Shown here one piece after another: positions 38,001 to 50,879 of a DNA stretch of 64,000 bases (position 1 is the stretch's first letter; each line of letters begins with the position of its first letter). Location of the stretch: assembly GCF_000002995.4 (NCBI RefSeq), contig NW_025062478.1:1488001-1552000 (forward strand), given 5' to 3'. The notes under the pieces were generated by a model. It was not told the DNA's origin. It did not search any database and saw only the letters and a program-made list of their open reading frames with translations. A program made the translations under genes and the position numbers. Source of the DNA: Brugia malayi. Its lineage: Eukaryota; Nematoda; Chromadorea; Rhabditida; Onchocercidae.

Positions 38001-41000
38001 CAAACAAAATTTAAATTAATTTCCAAGAAAAAGAAAAAAAGTGAGGAAATTTTGTTTTATTAAACTATTATTATCACTTTCAAAATCTTATCAGTTACTT
38101 TTTTTTTTGCCAAAATATTTAATTATATTATTATCAATTAATATTCTTAATGGATAGCAACTTTTCTAAATAAATTATAAGCAATGTTTTACCGCATTTT
38201 TGTTAAAAATGATAAGTTGTGTTGCTGCCATTTGATTAGTTCGTCCCATTAATGAATTTGTGCTTTTATTTCTTTTCATATCTGTTAATAAACTTATTAT
38301 TATGTTTTTCATTTCCAATATTACTTTGTTTCTTTTAAGGAAAAAAAAAAACTTAAAATTGAAATTGAAATTCTACAAATTTGTTTTATAAAATCAAATG
38401 TATTTGTATTTTTTTGTTAAATTACCTCTTTTTTTCCTTTTTATTCAAGTCTTTTATTATTTGTATTACTATTTTTTATTTCTGTTATTATTATTATTAT
38501 TATTACCGTAATTATTATCGCTATTATTATTATTATTACTATTATTAATGCCTTTATTATTATTATTACCACTTAAATACTTCTTTTTCCATAATTTATT
38601 TCTGTAATATAATTGTAAAATTTATTACTAAATATAAAACTAAATATTTTCGGAGAAGAAAAAATATTTTTTTTGCCTTTCATCTATTACTTTATCAAAT
38701 ATAATTTAAATGGTTCAAAAAATAAAAAAAAAAAAAAAACAATTCAAACATATTTATTAATTTCTCATTTTTCGAAAACATTTTTTTTTTTTTTTTTTGA
38801 AACAAGCATATAATAAATAGCTATAAAATGGATGATATTAATAAATGAATAAAAAATTTTTAAATTTTCTTAAAATAATTGCAATAAAAAGAAAAAGACA
38901 AACTTTTGCTATGATTTCGTGATGACATATATGTGACACAAGCAAATTCCAATAGCGCTCCAAAAATAAAAGTGAGACATGCTGTAATAATTATCATTTC
39001 TTTCTATTTCTTTAAATTTTATTTCCAATAATTTAATTTAGTTAAAAAATGAAAAAGAAGTATGAATGACAAGAGAGAGAGAGAGAAAGAAAGAAAGAAA
39101 GAAAGAAAAGAAGAAGCAAAAAATGAGAGAAATAATAATAATTTCAGTAATAACTAAATTTAAAAAAATTTTTTTAAAAAGATATTAATCGAAAGTTTGA
39201 GTTCAAAAAAAAAAAGAAAAATCAATGAATGAAATTGTGAGGAAATAAATGAGATGAAATAGCTTATAAAATGATATCATAAAATATCACTTGATTGAAC
39301 TTTCACTTAAAAAAAAAGTACCACTTAAACTTTCACATAATAATTCTCACATAAAAATATTTTATTACTTTTTAATTTTTGCAAACATTTGAAATTAATT
39401 AATTACTTACCACCAATCCATACATCAATTGCTTTTGTATAAGATACAGGTGGCAATTTGGCATTAATTCCAGAAGCCTAACAATTTAAAAATTTTTTTA
39501 AATAAAATGCATAAAGTATAAAATTTAAAAGATTTTGAAAAATTATCTTTTGCTTAAAAATTTTGCAAGTCAACATTGAGAAATTAATTTTTTGTTTTTT
39601 TTTTTGTTTTTTGACTGACTGACTTTTTTGTCTTTTCAGCAAGTAATTTGAAGAGTTGTATTTTTTAATCTCTTAGAATATGCTTCTTAGACAACAAATT
39701 TTTAAATAAATTTTGTTTATTTAACTAAATTTTTTAAAATTAACTTTTGGTTTTTCAAGTAATTAAATTTTACAACTGCTTTAGAACTATGCATTTAACA
39801 TTTACAATAAATAATCAATCTAATTAGGAAAGATTATATATCTATATTCTAATAAAAAGTCTTTTAGCATTTTTTTAAGAAAAAATGAGTTAGAACAGTA
39901 AATATCAAAATTAGTAAAAGTAGGATTGTAAAATTTAAATTAGTTAAAGTAGTAAATCTAACTGATGAATCAAAAAATAATTTGTTGTACCCAAATTAAA
40001 CCCATACAAGAAAAAAATGTTGACATTCGAATGCAATTAATTTAAAGTTCAAGTTAATCAGTGAATAAATTCAATATTACAGTAGAATTAAAACCTGAGT
40101 GGTCATAGTGAGCAAAGTGGTGACACCTAATGTGACACGTGCTGGTATTGCGGTACGATCTAACCAAAATGATACCCACGAAACGATAACAAGCATTGAA
40201 CTGGGTACATATAATTGTAATAAGTAGTAACTATAAATTAATCATACTGTTTTTATTTAAATTTCTTATAGCAAAAATTTTAGCATCAATAGTATTTCAA
40301 TTCATATTACTGCATATCAAGAAACGATTTTTTATTACTTAATTTCTTATTATTCAAAAAATTGATTAAAAATTTGATAAATTTTAATTAAATAAAAAGA
40401 TTAAACAAGACTAACTAAACATTTAAATGAAAAAAAAATCAAAAAATAAACAATTTTCGCTTTTTTCTTTCGCTATTAAATTTCATCTTTTTCAAAAATA
40501 ATTTTATACAATTTAAAAAACAAAATTCAAAATAAAAATCTAAAATAGATGAGAAACCTGAATTGTCGTCGTAATTCCAATACCGTACGTAAACATGAAT
40601 ATGTTCCGGTATTTGTTTTACTTGTACAGAATGTTGTTGTAACATTACTAAGTTGAAAACTTGGCAATGATGAATGTAAACCTTCTTTTAATTGAACCGG
40701 ATCTTTACTCTTCCATACATATTCTAAAAATCAATTTTAATTTAATTTAATTTTATAATTTAAATTTATTTTTCATTTCAGTTCTCAAATAGTGACGAAA
40801 TGATTTTGAAAAAACAAAAACAAAATTATGTGTTCAATAGCATAGCACAAAGAAATAAGTTTTTAATGAAATTAGAAACTATAAAATTAAATATTTAATG
40901 TGAAATAATTAAATATCTAAATTTTTAATAAATTTAAAAACTATTAAAGAATATTATAACACTGTAATTAATCGGAATACACAGATTGTGTCTTCTTTTA

Positions 41001-44000
41001 TTAATATATAAATTATTAATTACTATCTCAAATATATGATATGAATAGTTTTACAGATTTATTTATTATTTAATTGAGATTAATTGCGTTTGATAATTAA
41101 TTAACAAATTTCATTTCTTTCAGTGAAATAAAAATTATTGAATAAAATATTAAAAAATATACATTTTTTAAAAATTTTCACACAAATTTTTTTTCCTTAT
41201 TAAAAAGAAATTCAAATAAACTACGATATAATCTTTATACTTATATCAATGCATATATATGAATAAGGAAAATGAAATTGATAATATTAATTGAATTTTA
41301 AACTGATACAGCACATTTTGCATTTAATTTCATTTCTTTCTGCAATTAAATTTATTACGATATTAAATTTAAGTTAATAATTACCGATATCATCTGTTGT
41401 ATATGCATAAGAGGCAAGATCAATAAGGCACGTTTGAATATCCATTGGATAATACTGCAATTACTGCTGGATTTTTTTTTTTTTTTTTTTAAAAAGAAAT
41501 TTAATTCAAAAAATATTTGCAAAATTTCGGTCACAAAAAATAGAATAATACTTTTTATTAAGAAAATAATTATTTTCTTAAAATTATTCCACTAAAAAAG
41601 AAATAATTTTGCAAATGGAACTTTATTTCCATTTTTTTTTTTTGTTTTGTTTTCAGTTCATTTTATTTGTTTTTTTTTTTTTTAAATTATAGTTAATTAA
41701 AATTAAATTAGTTACAGAAATAAGTGTTATCTTTGCTAGTGTGAAACCGGATCCGGTTCGTTAAATATTATAATGCACAATTCATTTCAACTTATAATTC
41801 CTGAATTTATTTCTTTTTTTTTCAGTGTAACTTGTCAACTTTTAATATTTATCATATCATTCTACTTCATTATTATGTGTAAATTGAACATTTAACAGAG
41901 GGAAGACAAGAAAGAGAGAGAGGGAAAGTAAAAATTTGTCTTACATTAAAATTTTTCCATTTTTTAATTATTAAATAAAAAAAGAAAATATCATTTAAAA
42001 AAATTTTCAAAAAGGAAAATAAAAGCAGAAAACCTTATTTAGAAATTGTTTTTTTTTTTTTGAAACAATTCATTCAAATTAAATTAATTTAATCAGAATG
42101 AAAAAGATAGAATAGTTAAAAAGTTAATAATTTTTAAGTAATTTTTAAGACAGAAATTTTTGCTTTGATTTTTTTTCTTTAAATTTATTATCAAATTTAA
42201 AAAATAACCTGTAAATGCATTGGACATGATAATACAAGCGATATTCGAACACTATACAATATGGTACCATCTTTATGTACACGTATAAGAACATTCGGCT
42301 TATCAATCATATGGCGTTGAGCATGCTTTTCATTCTAATAGTTAAATTTTCCATTTTTAACTTTTATTAAAAATTAAAAAAAAAAATTTAAGCTTGAAAA
42401 AAAAATGAAAAAATAAATTTTGAGTTTGCAATAAACTTTAACTAACTTAATAAATTATAACAAATATTTCATATAATATTTTTATAACTGTTCCGTTTTT
42501 TTTTTTTTTTTTTTGGCATACAAAAAATTAAATCAAAAAAATTAGAATGCGTTATTCTAATAAGCGAAATATTTTTTAAATGTTTCTGTTTTTTTTTTTT
42601 TTTTTTTTTCAAATATTTTTCATCTTAGAAAAATAGAACAAAAAGAGGGCTTGAAAAATTGGAGTGATAAAATTGAAGCGTATAAATAGATTTGATTAAA
42701 AATTTAAAAAAAAAAAATTATTTTAAATATTATCATTAAAAAAAAATTTATTTCAAGTATTATCATTGAAAAAAAAAAAAAAAAAATCACTAAATTATTT
42801 CAATAAATTATTATTAATATGGAAAATTTTTTTTGCATAATTAAATAATCAATAATTTATTTCCTATTTTTTATTTTAATTAATAATTAAAATAATAATT
42901 TTATAAAAACCTGAAAAAATGAATCTGGCATCCAAATTTGTTGTCCAGCAGTAAGAATGACAAAATCAGGCGTATTATCACGTGGATAACCAAACGCCAA
43001 TCGTCCATCCACCCAACTTTCACGGAATGTCAACTGTACACTATATTCCATATTTACATCATCTATTTTTGATATGCTAAAATAAATTTATCATAATTTA
43101 GCATTTAATTATAAATTATAATTATAAACAAAATTAAAAAAAAAATTTAAACAATTTTTTTTTTTTAATTAAAAAACGGAAGGAAAAATAAACAAAAATT
43201 AACCTTCGTATTAGCATATTTACAGCAACAACAACAGGTCCGTGACCACCTCAAAAATTGTTTATTGATATATAAATAGTTAATTTAAAAAAAAAAAAAA
43301 AAATTAAAAATAATCTATAAAAAAAATTTGTCAAAAAAGATAAATTTTCATTGCTGCGAAAATTCATTAATTAATTTTTTTTTTTTTTAACATTACTAAA
43401 TATTGGCCATTTATTATAAATAATTATAAAAAAGTCATTTATTATAAAAAAAGTCAATTGACAAATAATATTAATTTTTTTTTTTTGTATAATTTGACCG
43501 AAATTTTTTTTTAAATTTTCAATTAAAAATAATTTTAGTATTACCTGTAATGCTAAGATTTGTACCTGGCGGTCGTACTCTCCAGTCGTATCCTTTTCCA
43601 AGTAATTTATTTATGATATCAGTATCTGTTGATGCTTTTATTTCACTAAAAAAAAAAAAAAAAGCAAAATGAAAAAGAAAGCAAAATAAATTGTTAATTT
43701 TTTAAAATTTTCAAAAATTTTTTTAAATGGGAATAATTTTAAAACTTTTTGAAATGAATAGTAATATTTTTGATTCAAGAAAAAAAGAAAGTGTTAATCA
43801 CTTTTTAACTAATTTAATCAAGGAAAAATGGGAACCGCAATAATTTGAAATTAAATTTAAATTTTATTTATTTCTCTCTCAAGCAGCCATCGTCTTCTTT
43901 TAAAATCATTTTACACATATTTTTTGAAATAAAATAAGAAACAGAAATATTTTTTCAACAGTTATTTGAACTGTCTTCGAATTAAAATCATTTTTTAAAA

Positions 44001-44759
44001 TTTTGAAATTTTATTGATATTTAAAATTTTATCGGATTTTATTTGAATGAAATTTAAATTTTTTTTTTTTAAATTGATATAGCTTTATCCAATAAGTACT
44101 TTTGTGTTATATAAATTAAGCTAATTTTAAAATGTTTTTTTCCAGACAAATGTGAAATTCATTCAACCATAAAATTTTCACGCATTTTAAACTTTTCATT
44201 AAAATGAAAATAGCAAAAAAAATTTTATCATTGTAATTCATTTACATTTGACATCATTTTTAGAAAACAAAGAATTAAAATTATTTTCCATCTTTTTTTA
44301 TTATTTATTGCTAAATTAATTTTGCAACCCTTTTTTTTTTTTTTTTAATTTTTCAATTTTTTTTGATTAGTTAACAATTTTAAATTGTATGTTTTAATTT
44401 TTATTTTAACTTTTCCTTCTTGTTTTTTTTTTACTTTGACTAAATTAAAAACTATTATATTATTTATTAATTTAATGAGATATTTCATTTTTAATTTGCT
44501 TTATTTGTTACAAAAAAAAAAAATTTATTTTCTTAAAAAAAGATAATTAAAATAATTATTTTTTTGAAGAAAAGAGTTGAAGGGAGATAGAGAGAGAAAG
44601 AGAGAGGGAAGAAGGTAGATAGAGAGAGAGAAAAAATTATATTTACCAAATAATAAGCGCAAATGATAGTATCGGTAGTAGGAACGGAAAATGATTGAAG
44701 TGGTCGAATCCGATTAACGGAATAATTGAAGAGGATTTGTCGTAGTGCGGAAGAAGCAT
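35094..44759 (-). CDS. glc-2: glutamate-gated chloride channel subunit, GLC-2-like
   Basis: Inhibitory Cys-loop receptor subunit of the invertebrate GluCl family, the target of avermectins. Thirteen exons, in transcript order: 44759-44647, 43645-43545, 43249-43204, 43076-42911, 42334-42209, 41454-41385, 40723-40558, 40230-40095, 39477-39411, 38981-38904, 38281-38193, 37635-37419, 35179-35094; 486 aa, all junctions in frame. Visible: signal peptide (hydrophobic core about 25-37), sequons at N67 and N234, Cys-loop C179-x13-C193, second disulfide C240-C251 in the loop-C region ([13 protein letters not shown]), M1 264-286, PAR anion-selectivity motif 292-294 before M2 ([14 protein letters not shown]), M3 325-347, a basic intracellular loop and M4 about 460-477. 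The [10 protein letters not shown] and [26 protein letters not shown] blocks resemble GLC-2 (beta-type) more than AVR-14 or AVR-15. The family is certain; the subunit name is likely. Confidence 0.93.
35575..35730. repeat. degenerate minisatellite around CTTGCTACCACTTGGTACCA
   Basis: Lies in the 2.2-kb last intron of the channel gene. Two near-exact 20-base copies (from 35598 and from 35622) and several partial ones give repeated GGTACC and ACTTGCTA words. Its composition is far from the AT-rich intron around it. Confidence 0.75.
35740..36480. repeat. cryptic TAA/ATT/GATAAT simple sequence
   Basis: About 740 bases of degenerate trinucleotide sequence within the same intron. No ordered repeat unit survives beyond the 3-base bias. 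Confidence 0.7.
39071..39115. repeat. GA / GAAA microsatellite
   Basis: A short (GA) run followed by (GAAA) repeats, in the channel-gene intron between its ninth and tenth exons. Confidence 0.85.
44580..44635. repeat. GA-rich tract in first intron of the channel gene
   Basis: Interrupted GAGA/GATAGA repeats immediately inside intron 1. On the transcribed strand this is a CT-rich stretch about 10 bases beyond the first donor. Confidence 0.8.
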
Positions 44760-44785
44760 TCAGCGGAATACTCGTTGATAATAGA

Positions 44786-44888
44786 TGACACCAACAACAA
44801 TCTTGTCAACTGACACCTATATAGATTGTCACCGATGGTTGTCACTTTCTACATTCGTTGTCACCGCTGATTGTCACTACTACATTCG
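44786..44888. promoter_or_regulatory. duplicated 32-bp unit with clustered TGTCA/TGACA, upstream of glc-2-like gene
   Basis: TTGTCAC occurs at 44826, 44839, 44858 and 44871. The first and third, and the second and fourth, are 32 bases apart, and each pair is followed by TACATTCG. This is a tandem duplication of a 31-32-base unit. Three more TGACA/TGTCA words lie at 44786, 44804 and 44811. The cluster is 28-130 bases 5' of the channel's ATG on its own strand. TGACA is the core bound by MEIS/UNC-62-type TALE homeodomain proteins; a promoter role is inference. Confidence 0.5.
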
Positions 44889-45840
44889 TTATCTTCCATC
44901 ATTGATAACTTTTTACAATTATGGATTATTTGAAGTGCTGCAAAAATATGATTCATTTAACCTTGCAATAATATTTATATAAAGTAAAGTTATTCCAAGA
45001 ATTTAAAAAATTTTTTCGAGCTAAATTAAATTTTGAAGAAAGTAAAACAATTTTGACAAATGAAAAAGATCGAAATTTTAAATTATCAGGTAATTTTGAC
45101 AAATGAAATTTGAAAATTTGAACACAATTAATTTGCAACACATAGAATCTTGCTTTAAGTAATTAGTTCAGTTTGAAAATTTAGAATGACAATCAATTTT
45201 ACAAAGTATTTATGAATATGCTTTGTATATAACTCAAAGATGATAATATTGATAATGATAATAGCAATAATTAAAGTACCCATATAATAACAATAATAGT
45301 AATTTTGATAATAATAAAAATAGCTAATATAATAAAATTTTGCAATTTATCAAACTGCAAAAACTTATAAAACATTTTTTAATTATTTAATGTAAATTTC
45401 AGTAAAGTTTAAATCAAATATTTTGCATATTGAAATGTTAATCAATGATTGATTACATTGATTTAACTTTTCTAAACAAAAATATGGGTAACTATGTAAT
45501 GAATATTAATTATTAATTTAAATTTGTCATTTATTCAAACTAACTGGAAGCTTTTTTAAAACTTTACAATGAAATTTTGAATTAATTTTGCTTTTGAACA
45601 AATTGTTGAATTATTGTGCTAAATTTAAATATCTTAATAATTGATTTTTCAATGATTAATCTTAATAATTAAACCAATTTTAAGTAATTTGTCAAGTAAT
45701 TAATAAATTAATTGTATTTTTTTTCTCTTAAGCAAATTTCTGTGCGGCAAAAAGTAATAAATTAATGCATTTTTTTTTTTTGTATAATGTTAATTTTTAG
45801 AATTCTATTAGAAAAATCAAAAAAAGGAAGGAAAGAAAAA
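44889..45840. other. AT-rich region 5' of the channel gene
   Basis: No gene or ordered repeat beyond short A/T runs and a few GATAAT words (45240-45330). Confidence 0.4.
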
Positions 45841-45842
45841 GT

Positions 45843-46700
45843 AATAAAAAGATATGAATTGAAATAAAAATTGCTCAAATTTGGTAAATTAAAATTTTTT
45901 TTTAGTAAATTTTAAAATTTGATCAAAAAATAGAAATTGACGAAAAAGAAGGAAAAGAAAATAACAAAAAACCAACACAAAGAATAAAATTCCAATTGAG
46001 ATGTAATTGCTCAAATTTGGTAAATCTAAAGCTTTTATCCAATTTCAGGATTCGATTAAAAAAAAAAAATCCGGGAAAACGAAAGAGAACGGAAAAGGAC
46101 ATAGAAGTATCAATTGAAATATAATTGGGCAAAAGATTTTTAACAAATTTCTAAGATTTAAAAAAAGAACAAAAAAAAAAAAAAAAAAAATGAAAGAGGA
46201 AGGAAAGAAAAGTAACACTGCTTTATAAATTTTTTTTCGATGAAATTCTAAAATTTGTTAAGAATGATTCAAACTCAGTTAAATTTATATCAGTTAAAAG
46301 ATAATTGCTTGAATTTGGTAAAATTTAATTTTTTAGCAAAATAAATTCTGAAATCAAAACGCCAAACAATCATTTTTTAAAATTTTCTCTTTGGAATGCA
46401 TTTTTAAATTCACTTTGTATTTGAGCAAAATCTAAATTTGATTGTTCACTCAATTTCAAATTTAGCAAATATATTTCAGCTGCGATTCGTACATATTCAA
46501 ATTTAGAGTAAATTGAAAATTTTTTTAATATTTTTTTTCTTGAAAAAAGATCTAATTATATTGCAATAGCTATACTTACCAATTTCAATCTGAATTGCAT
46601 AGAAAATTTAATGAATTGATCAAAGATAAATCAAAAAAAACGAACAAGCAAAGTAACCTAATAGTACCAATTAAAATGTAATCGCTCAAATTGGTTTTAA
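45843..46700. repeat. decayed tandem array, roughly 115-180 base units
   Basis: A core close to AATTGAAATGTAATTGCTCA then AATTTGGTAAAT recurs at 45856, 45992, 46108, 46289 and 46667. A purine-rich GAAAAAGAAGGAAAAGAAAA-like segment lies between several copies. The copies differ at many positions and in spacing, so this is an old array. Confidence 0.6.
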
Positions 46701-47043
46701 AATTTTTTCTACCAATTTTCAAATTTCATTAAAAATGTCACTATCACCAAAAAAAGTGAAAAAAAAACAAATTAAAACTTAACTGTCCAACTGATAAACA
46801 TTATTGCAAAAATGTTACTTAACCAAATGCGCCCAATTCATTAAGCAAATTTAATAAACAAAAATTTTTCATATATTTTATATATTCTTTTTGCTTTACA
46901 TAATCATATAAAAAGAATGTAAAAATCTTTTGAGATATTTTTTTTTATCAAAAAAAAAAGTGCTAACAAAATAAAGAAACAAAAAAAGAAATAAGCCAAA
47001 AAGTTTTCGCGCTGAAATGACACATAAACAAAAAAAAAAAAAA

Positions 47044-47157
47044 GGGGGGGTTGGCCGTAAATAAATAAAGGCCTATTCTTGACAAGAAAAAAGAGTTGGC
47101 CATAAATAAATAAAGGCTTGTTCTCAACAAAAAACGAACTTTTTCTATTGTTGGCCA
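47044..47157. repeat. two and a half copies of a 45-bp repeat beside a G7 run
   Basis: TTGGCC, then TAAATAAATAAAGGC, then TTCT and ACAA recurs from 47051 and 47096; a third TTGGCC is at 47151. A run of seven G (47044-47050), rare in this DNA, abuts the first copy. Confidence 0.8.
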
Positions 47158-48590
47158 AAAGATCTATTCCATATATATTATATATTAAAAAAACATTGAG
47201 AATAAGACTTAAAATTTAAATAAAAAAGGAGAAAAAAAATTTTTTTCTTTTAGGAATGTTTATATTCTAATTATTTTATTGTTATGATAATATGTTCAAA
47301 AACACTAATCATTTATAATGAATTTAATTTAATTTAATGAATGGTATAAAATTTCAAGAAGAAAAATGATTATATTTTCCTAAAATTATTCTCTTTCTTT
47401 GTTTCTTTCTCTCCTCTCTCTCTCTCTCTCTTTCTGGTTTTTCTTTTCTTTTTTTTTTCTTCAAAAGTGACAATTAGTAACTGTAAGAAATTATGATTAC
47501 AACAAAATTTATTTCATTTTCTTTCTTTGAAAACTGTTTAAAAAAAAAAAAAAAAAAAAACCAAAAAACCAAAAAGACCGATCGAATATTACAGTATAAC
47601 TCACACAGTGATATGTAATTTATAAGTTAATTTTAAAAAAATTTTATTTTCTTAATGTACATTTTAGGTTAAAATACAAAAAAGGGAAAAGTGAGCAAAA
47701 CAAAGAGAAACGAGAATAAACAATTCCGGAATACCGGAACACTCAAATTTTTCATCATCTATTTTCCCATCCTTTTATTCCTTATAGTTCAGTTAAAAAA
47801 TGTGAGAAAGAAAATGAAATAAATGAAGAATGAATGGCAGAAGTGATTTTTGACAATTTTTTTTTTTTCTTTTTTCTTTGTTACTACTAAAGCATTTGCA
47901 TTTGAATGTGAACGGTTTTAGAAAGAAAAAATAAAATTTGAAAATTGAAATTTCATTATCATACTGATTTGTTCAGTTATCTTTCTCTCTCCTTCTTAAA
48001 AGTACCAATTTTTTTTTCTCCAATTTCAATTCTATTTCTTCTTTTTTTTTTTTGTAAATACTTCTAGAATTTTGATTTGAAATTAGTGATCAAAAAAAAA
48101 ATCTGAAATTTCTCTACTATTACACTGATTTCGTTACTTTTTTTTTTCTTTTTAATAATATGATTTCAAAGTTTTTTAATTGAGAAATGAAAATTTTTAC
48201 AATTTTATTTTCAAATTTTTTTTTTATTAATACTTCGAGAATCTTTCTAATTTTAGTCATCAAAATGAAGTCAACAATACGTCAGTCATAAATTTATTAT
48301 CTAGTAATAAGTAAGTTATTTGATGCTTATCGCTTATTTCATCGCAAAAATAAAACACTAATTTGTAAGAAAAAGTTTTTCTCAAATGTTTTAATTTGTA
48401 GCATAAAGAATTAATTAAAATAATTAGAGGCAATTAACTAATTAATTTTTTAAATAATAACACAATTTTTTATGCTAACTATAAATAATTTTGCTGAAAC
48501 AGTGTGCTAATAATGATAATAACAAAAATTAATCAAAATAGTTAGATGGAATTATTTGATTATTTTTTTTTTGTAAATAATATAATTTTG
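47158..48590. other. AT-rich non-genic DNA
   Basis: Contains a CT microsatellite at 47409-47433, an A20 run near 47540 and the rare palindromic word AATTCCGGAATACCGGAA at 47723-47740. No gene seen. Confidence 0.45.
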
Positions 48591-48599
48591 TGTTAATGT

Positions 48600-48720
48600 G
48601 AATAATTTTGTTGAAATGGTGATGATAAGGGGTAACAATCACTGTGATAACACTGTGATAATAGTGATACACACTGATAATAACAACAATGATAGGAGTG
48701 ATAATCAGTTGATAACATAT
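48600..48720. repeat. TGATAA-rich cluster with tandem CACTGTGATAA
   Basis: CACTGTGATAA is repeated head to tail at 48640-48650 and 48651-48661. Further GTGATA and TGATAA words continue to 48715. It could be simple-sequence drift or a cluster of GATA-factor sites. Confidence 0.6.
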
Positions 48721-50870
48721 TAATTAAACATATAATTTTTGTTATTATTAGTTGATAACTTGCTTCAACCATAAAAAAGAAAATTAAATTGCTAATTCGT
48801 TAATTATCAAGCAATAGATTTATTATTAAACAATAATAAGGACTAATTTTTTGAAATTAATCAATTATTGCGGAAGATAAAGCTAAAATTAAATTTCAAT
48901 TTCATTAATTAACTAAATAATTTGATCCCTAGTAATAAAAGCTTAAAATTGATAAATATAAAAAATAAATTTCATATATTTCTTATCATTTTTTAATTTC
49001 TCAACAATTTTAGGCTTTCATTATTAAAGTTAATTCGAATTTTCAGCTTTTATTTTTATAAAATAATTGAATAATTGTAATAAGTATTTCAGTTTTATTT
49101 CATTATAGTAAAAAAATTTTTATCCTAAAAATTTGAAATTATTATTTTTCTATTTTATTATATTTTGCTTTGCATTTATAACTTAGCAATTCTATAAATG
49201 AAAAATAATATTAATTACTACTTTGCATACGCAATCAATATGCTTCATTTAGTATTTAAAATTTAATTAAAAAAACTTTATCGTCAATCTTTCATCAAAT
49301 TTTTCTTTTTAAATTATTTAATAAATTATTTATTATTTTTTTTTCAAGCTTTTATGTCTATTTCAAAAATACTAAATAAAAAAAAAAAAAGGTATTCCGG
49401 AAACAATTGCATATCAATCAAACCACAAATAGCTTACGTTATTGTTGGAAAATTTATTTTTATTTACGTTTTTTTCTCATTTCCAAATGCTTTATCCTTT
49501 TATTACTAAACTAACAAATTAATTAAAAAAAAAATTTTGTTTTTTTAAAATTAATTTATGAGAAAGAAATAGAAGAAAGGCAAAGATTTAATAATTTAAT
49601 ATTTATAATAATTAATAACATTGAATGAGTTTTTTTTTGATAATAAATAAAGGAAATTTGTTTTTTGAAAAATTTATTTATCAAAAGAAAAAGAAAAAGG
49701 TGAAAAGTCAATCATTTAATATTTATAAAAACTAGAAAGAAAGAATAAATTTTTCCATTGATATTAAATTGATAACTTAAATAAATCATTTATGTATAAT
49801 TATAAAAAACAAATTAGTATCTTTTATGAAAATGAAACATTTTTTTTTTTTTGAGTTTTTTCAATTTTTTTCTAAAATTTAATAACAATGTTAAATTGCG
49901 CTATTCATAAAACAATACGTGGAATGCGTGAACGGAATGACGTATAAAAGTTTTTTCATATTTCAGTCTATAATAATATTAAGCATTCGAAATAGAAAAA
50001 ATTTTTCGTTTTTTAAGATGAAAAGAAATAATATTAAATTAATAAAGTCTATAATTTGATTAATTAATTATTGAATTAATCTATAATTCATTAACGTATA
50101 AAAAGTAAACATATTAGAATGAAGGATGATAATAGTTTTGTAAATATACAAATTTAATTGATAATAAAATTAGAAATCAAAAAATTTTAAATTTAAGAAA
50201 GAAAGAATTGTTGCACATAGAAAGATAAGCATGATGGTTAAAAATAAGAAATTTAAAAAATTATTTGCTACTAATAAATTCTTTCAATTTCCCATCCTAA
50301 ATAATGAATTATCATCAAGTAAACAAGTTGCAAACAGTATGAAACAATTAAATTTTAATTAATTCTCATTATAAATATCACTTTTTTTACTGAAATTTTC
50401 GAATCTCTTATTCAATTTTAATAAATTTATTCAAATAAATTTCATTTTTCTTTTTGTAATTTTAAAATTTGCCAAACTAAAAAATAAGAATTTTTTAAAA
50501 AAATTATTCTATGCGTGTAGTTTGTTTATTGATTTTTCAATTATTATTTATTTTTATTTTTTTTTTTTTCATTTTCTTCAATATTTCAACAATAATCAAT
50601 TTTTTCTTCTCTCTCTCTCTCTCTCTCCCTTTTTTTCTTTTTGCATATATTTTGATAAATAAAAAAAAAAATTTCCTAAAATCTAATTTTTTTTTTTGCT
50701 CAATAATTTGTGAATGAATGCGACATTTATTAGAAGTGTTTGCATTTGTCGCATTCATTTTTGCTGTTAGCGCATTCGTCCCATTTTCATCTTTCAAATA
50801 AAAGCACAAAAAGATTAGCAATCATAAGTATTCTTCAATAATATTCCTTCTTCTCTTCTTCATTCTTTCT
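48721..50870. other. AT-rich non-genic DNA
   Basis: No gene seen. A CT microsatellite is at 50610-50629, and a GGTATTCCGGAAAC word at 49391 is related to the one at 47723. Short open frames here are low-complexity Phe/Lys/Ile runs. Confidence 0.45.
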
Positions 50871-50879
50871 CAAAATATT

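Noticed and set aside
40439..40645. 68-codon minus-strand frame containing [14 protein letters not shown]
   Set aside because: Wrong frame of the channel exon 40558-40723; the correct frame gives the loop-C sequence with [11 protein letters not shown].
44785..44982. 65-codon plus-strand frame upstream of the channel gene
   Set aside because: It is produced by the TTGTCAC tandem duplication and then runs into AT-rich DNA; no conserved protein features.
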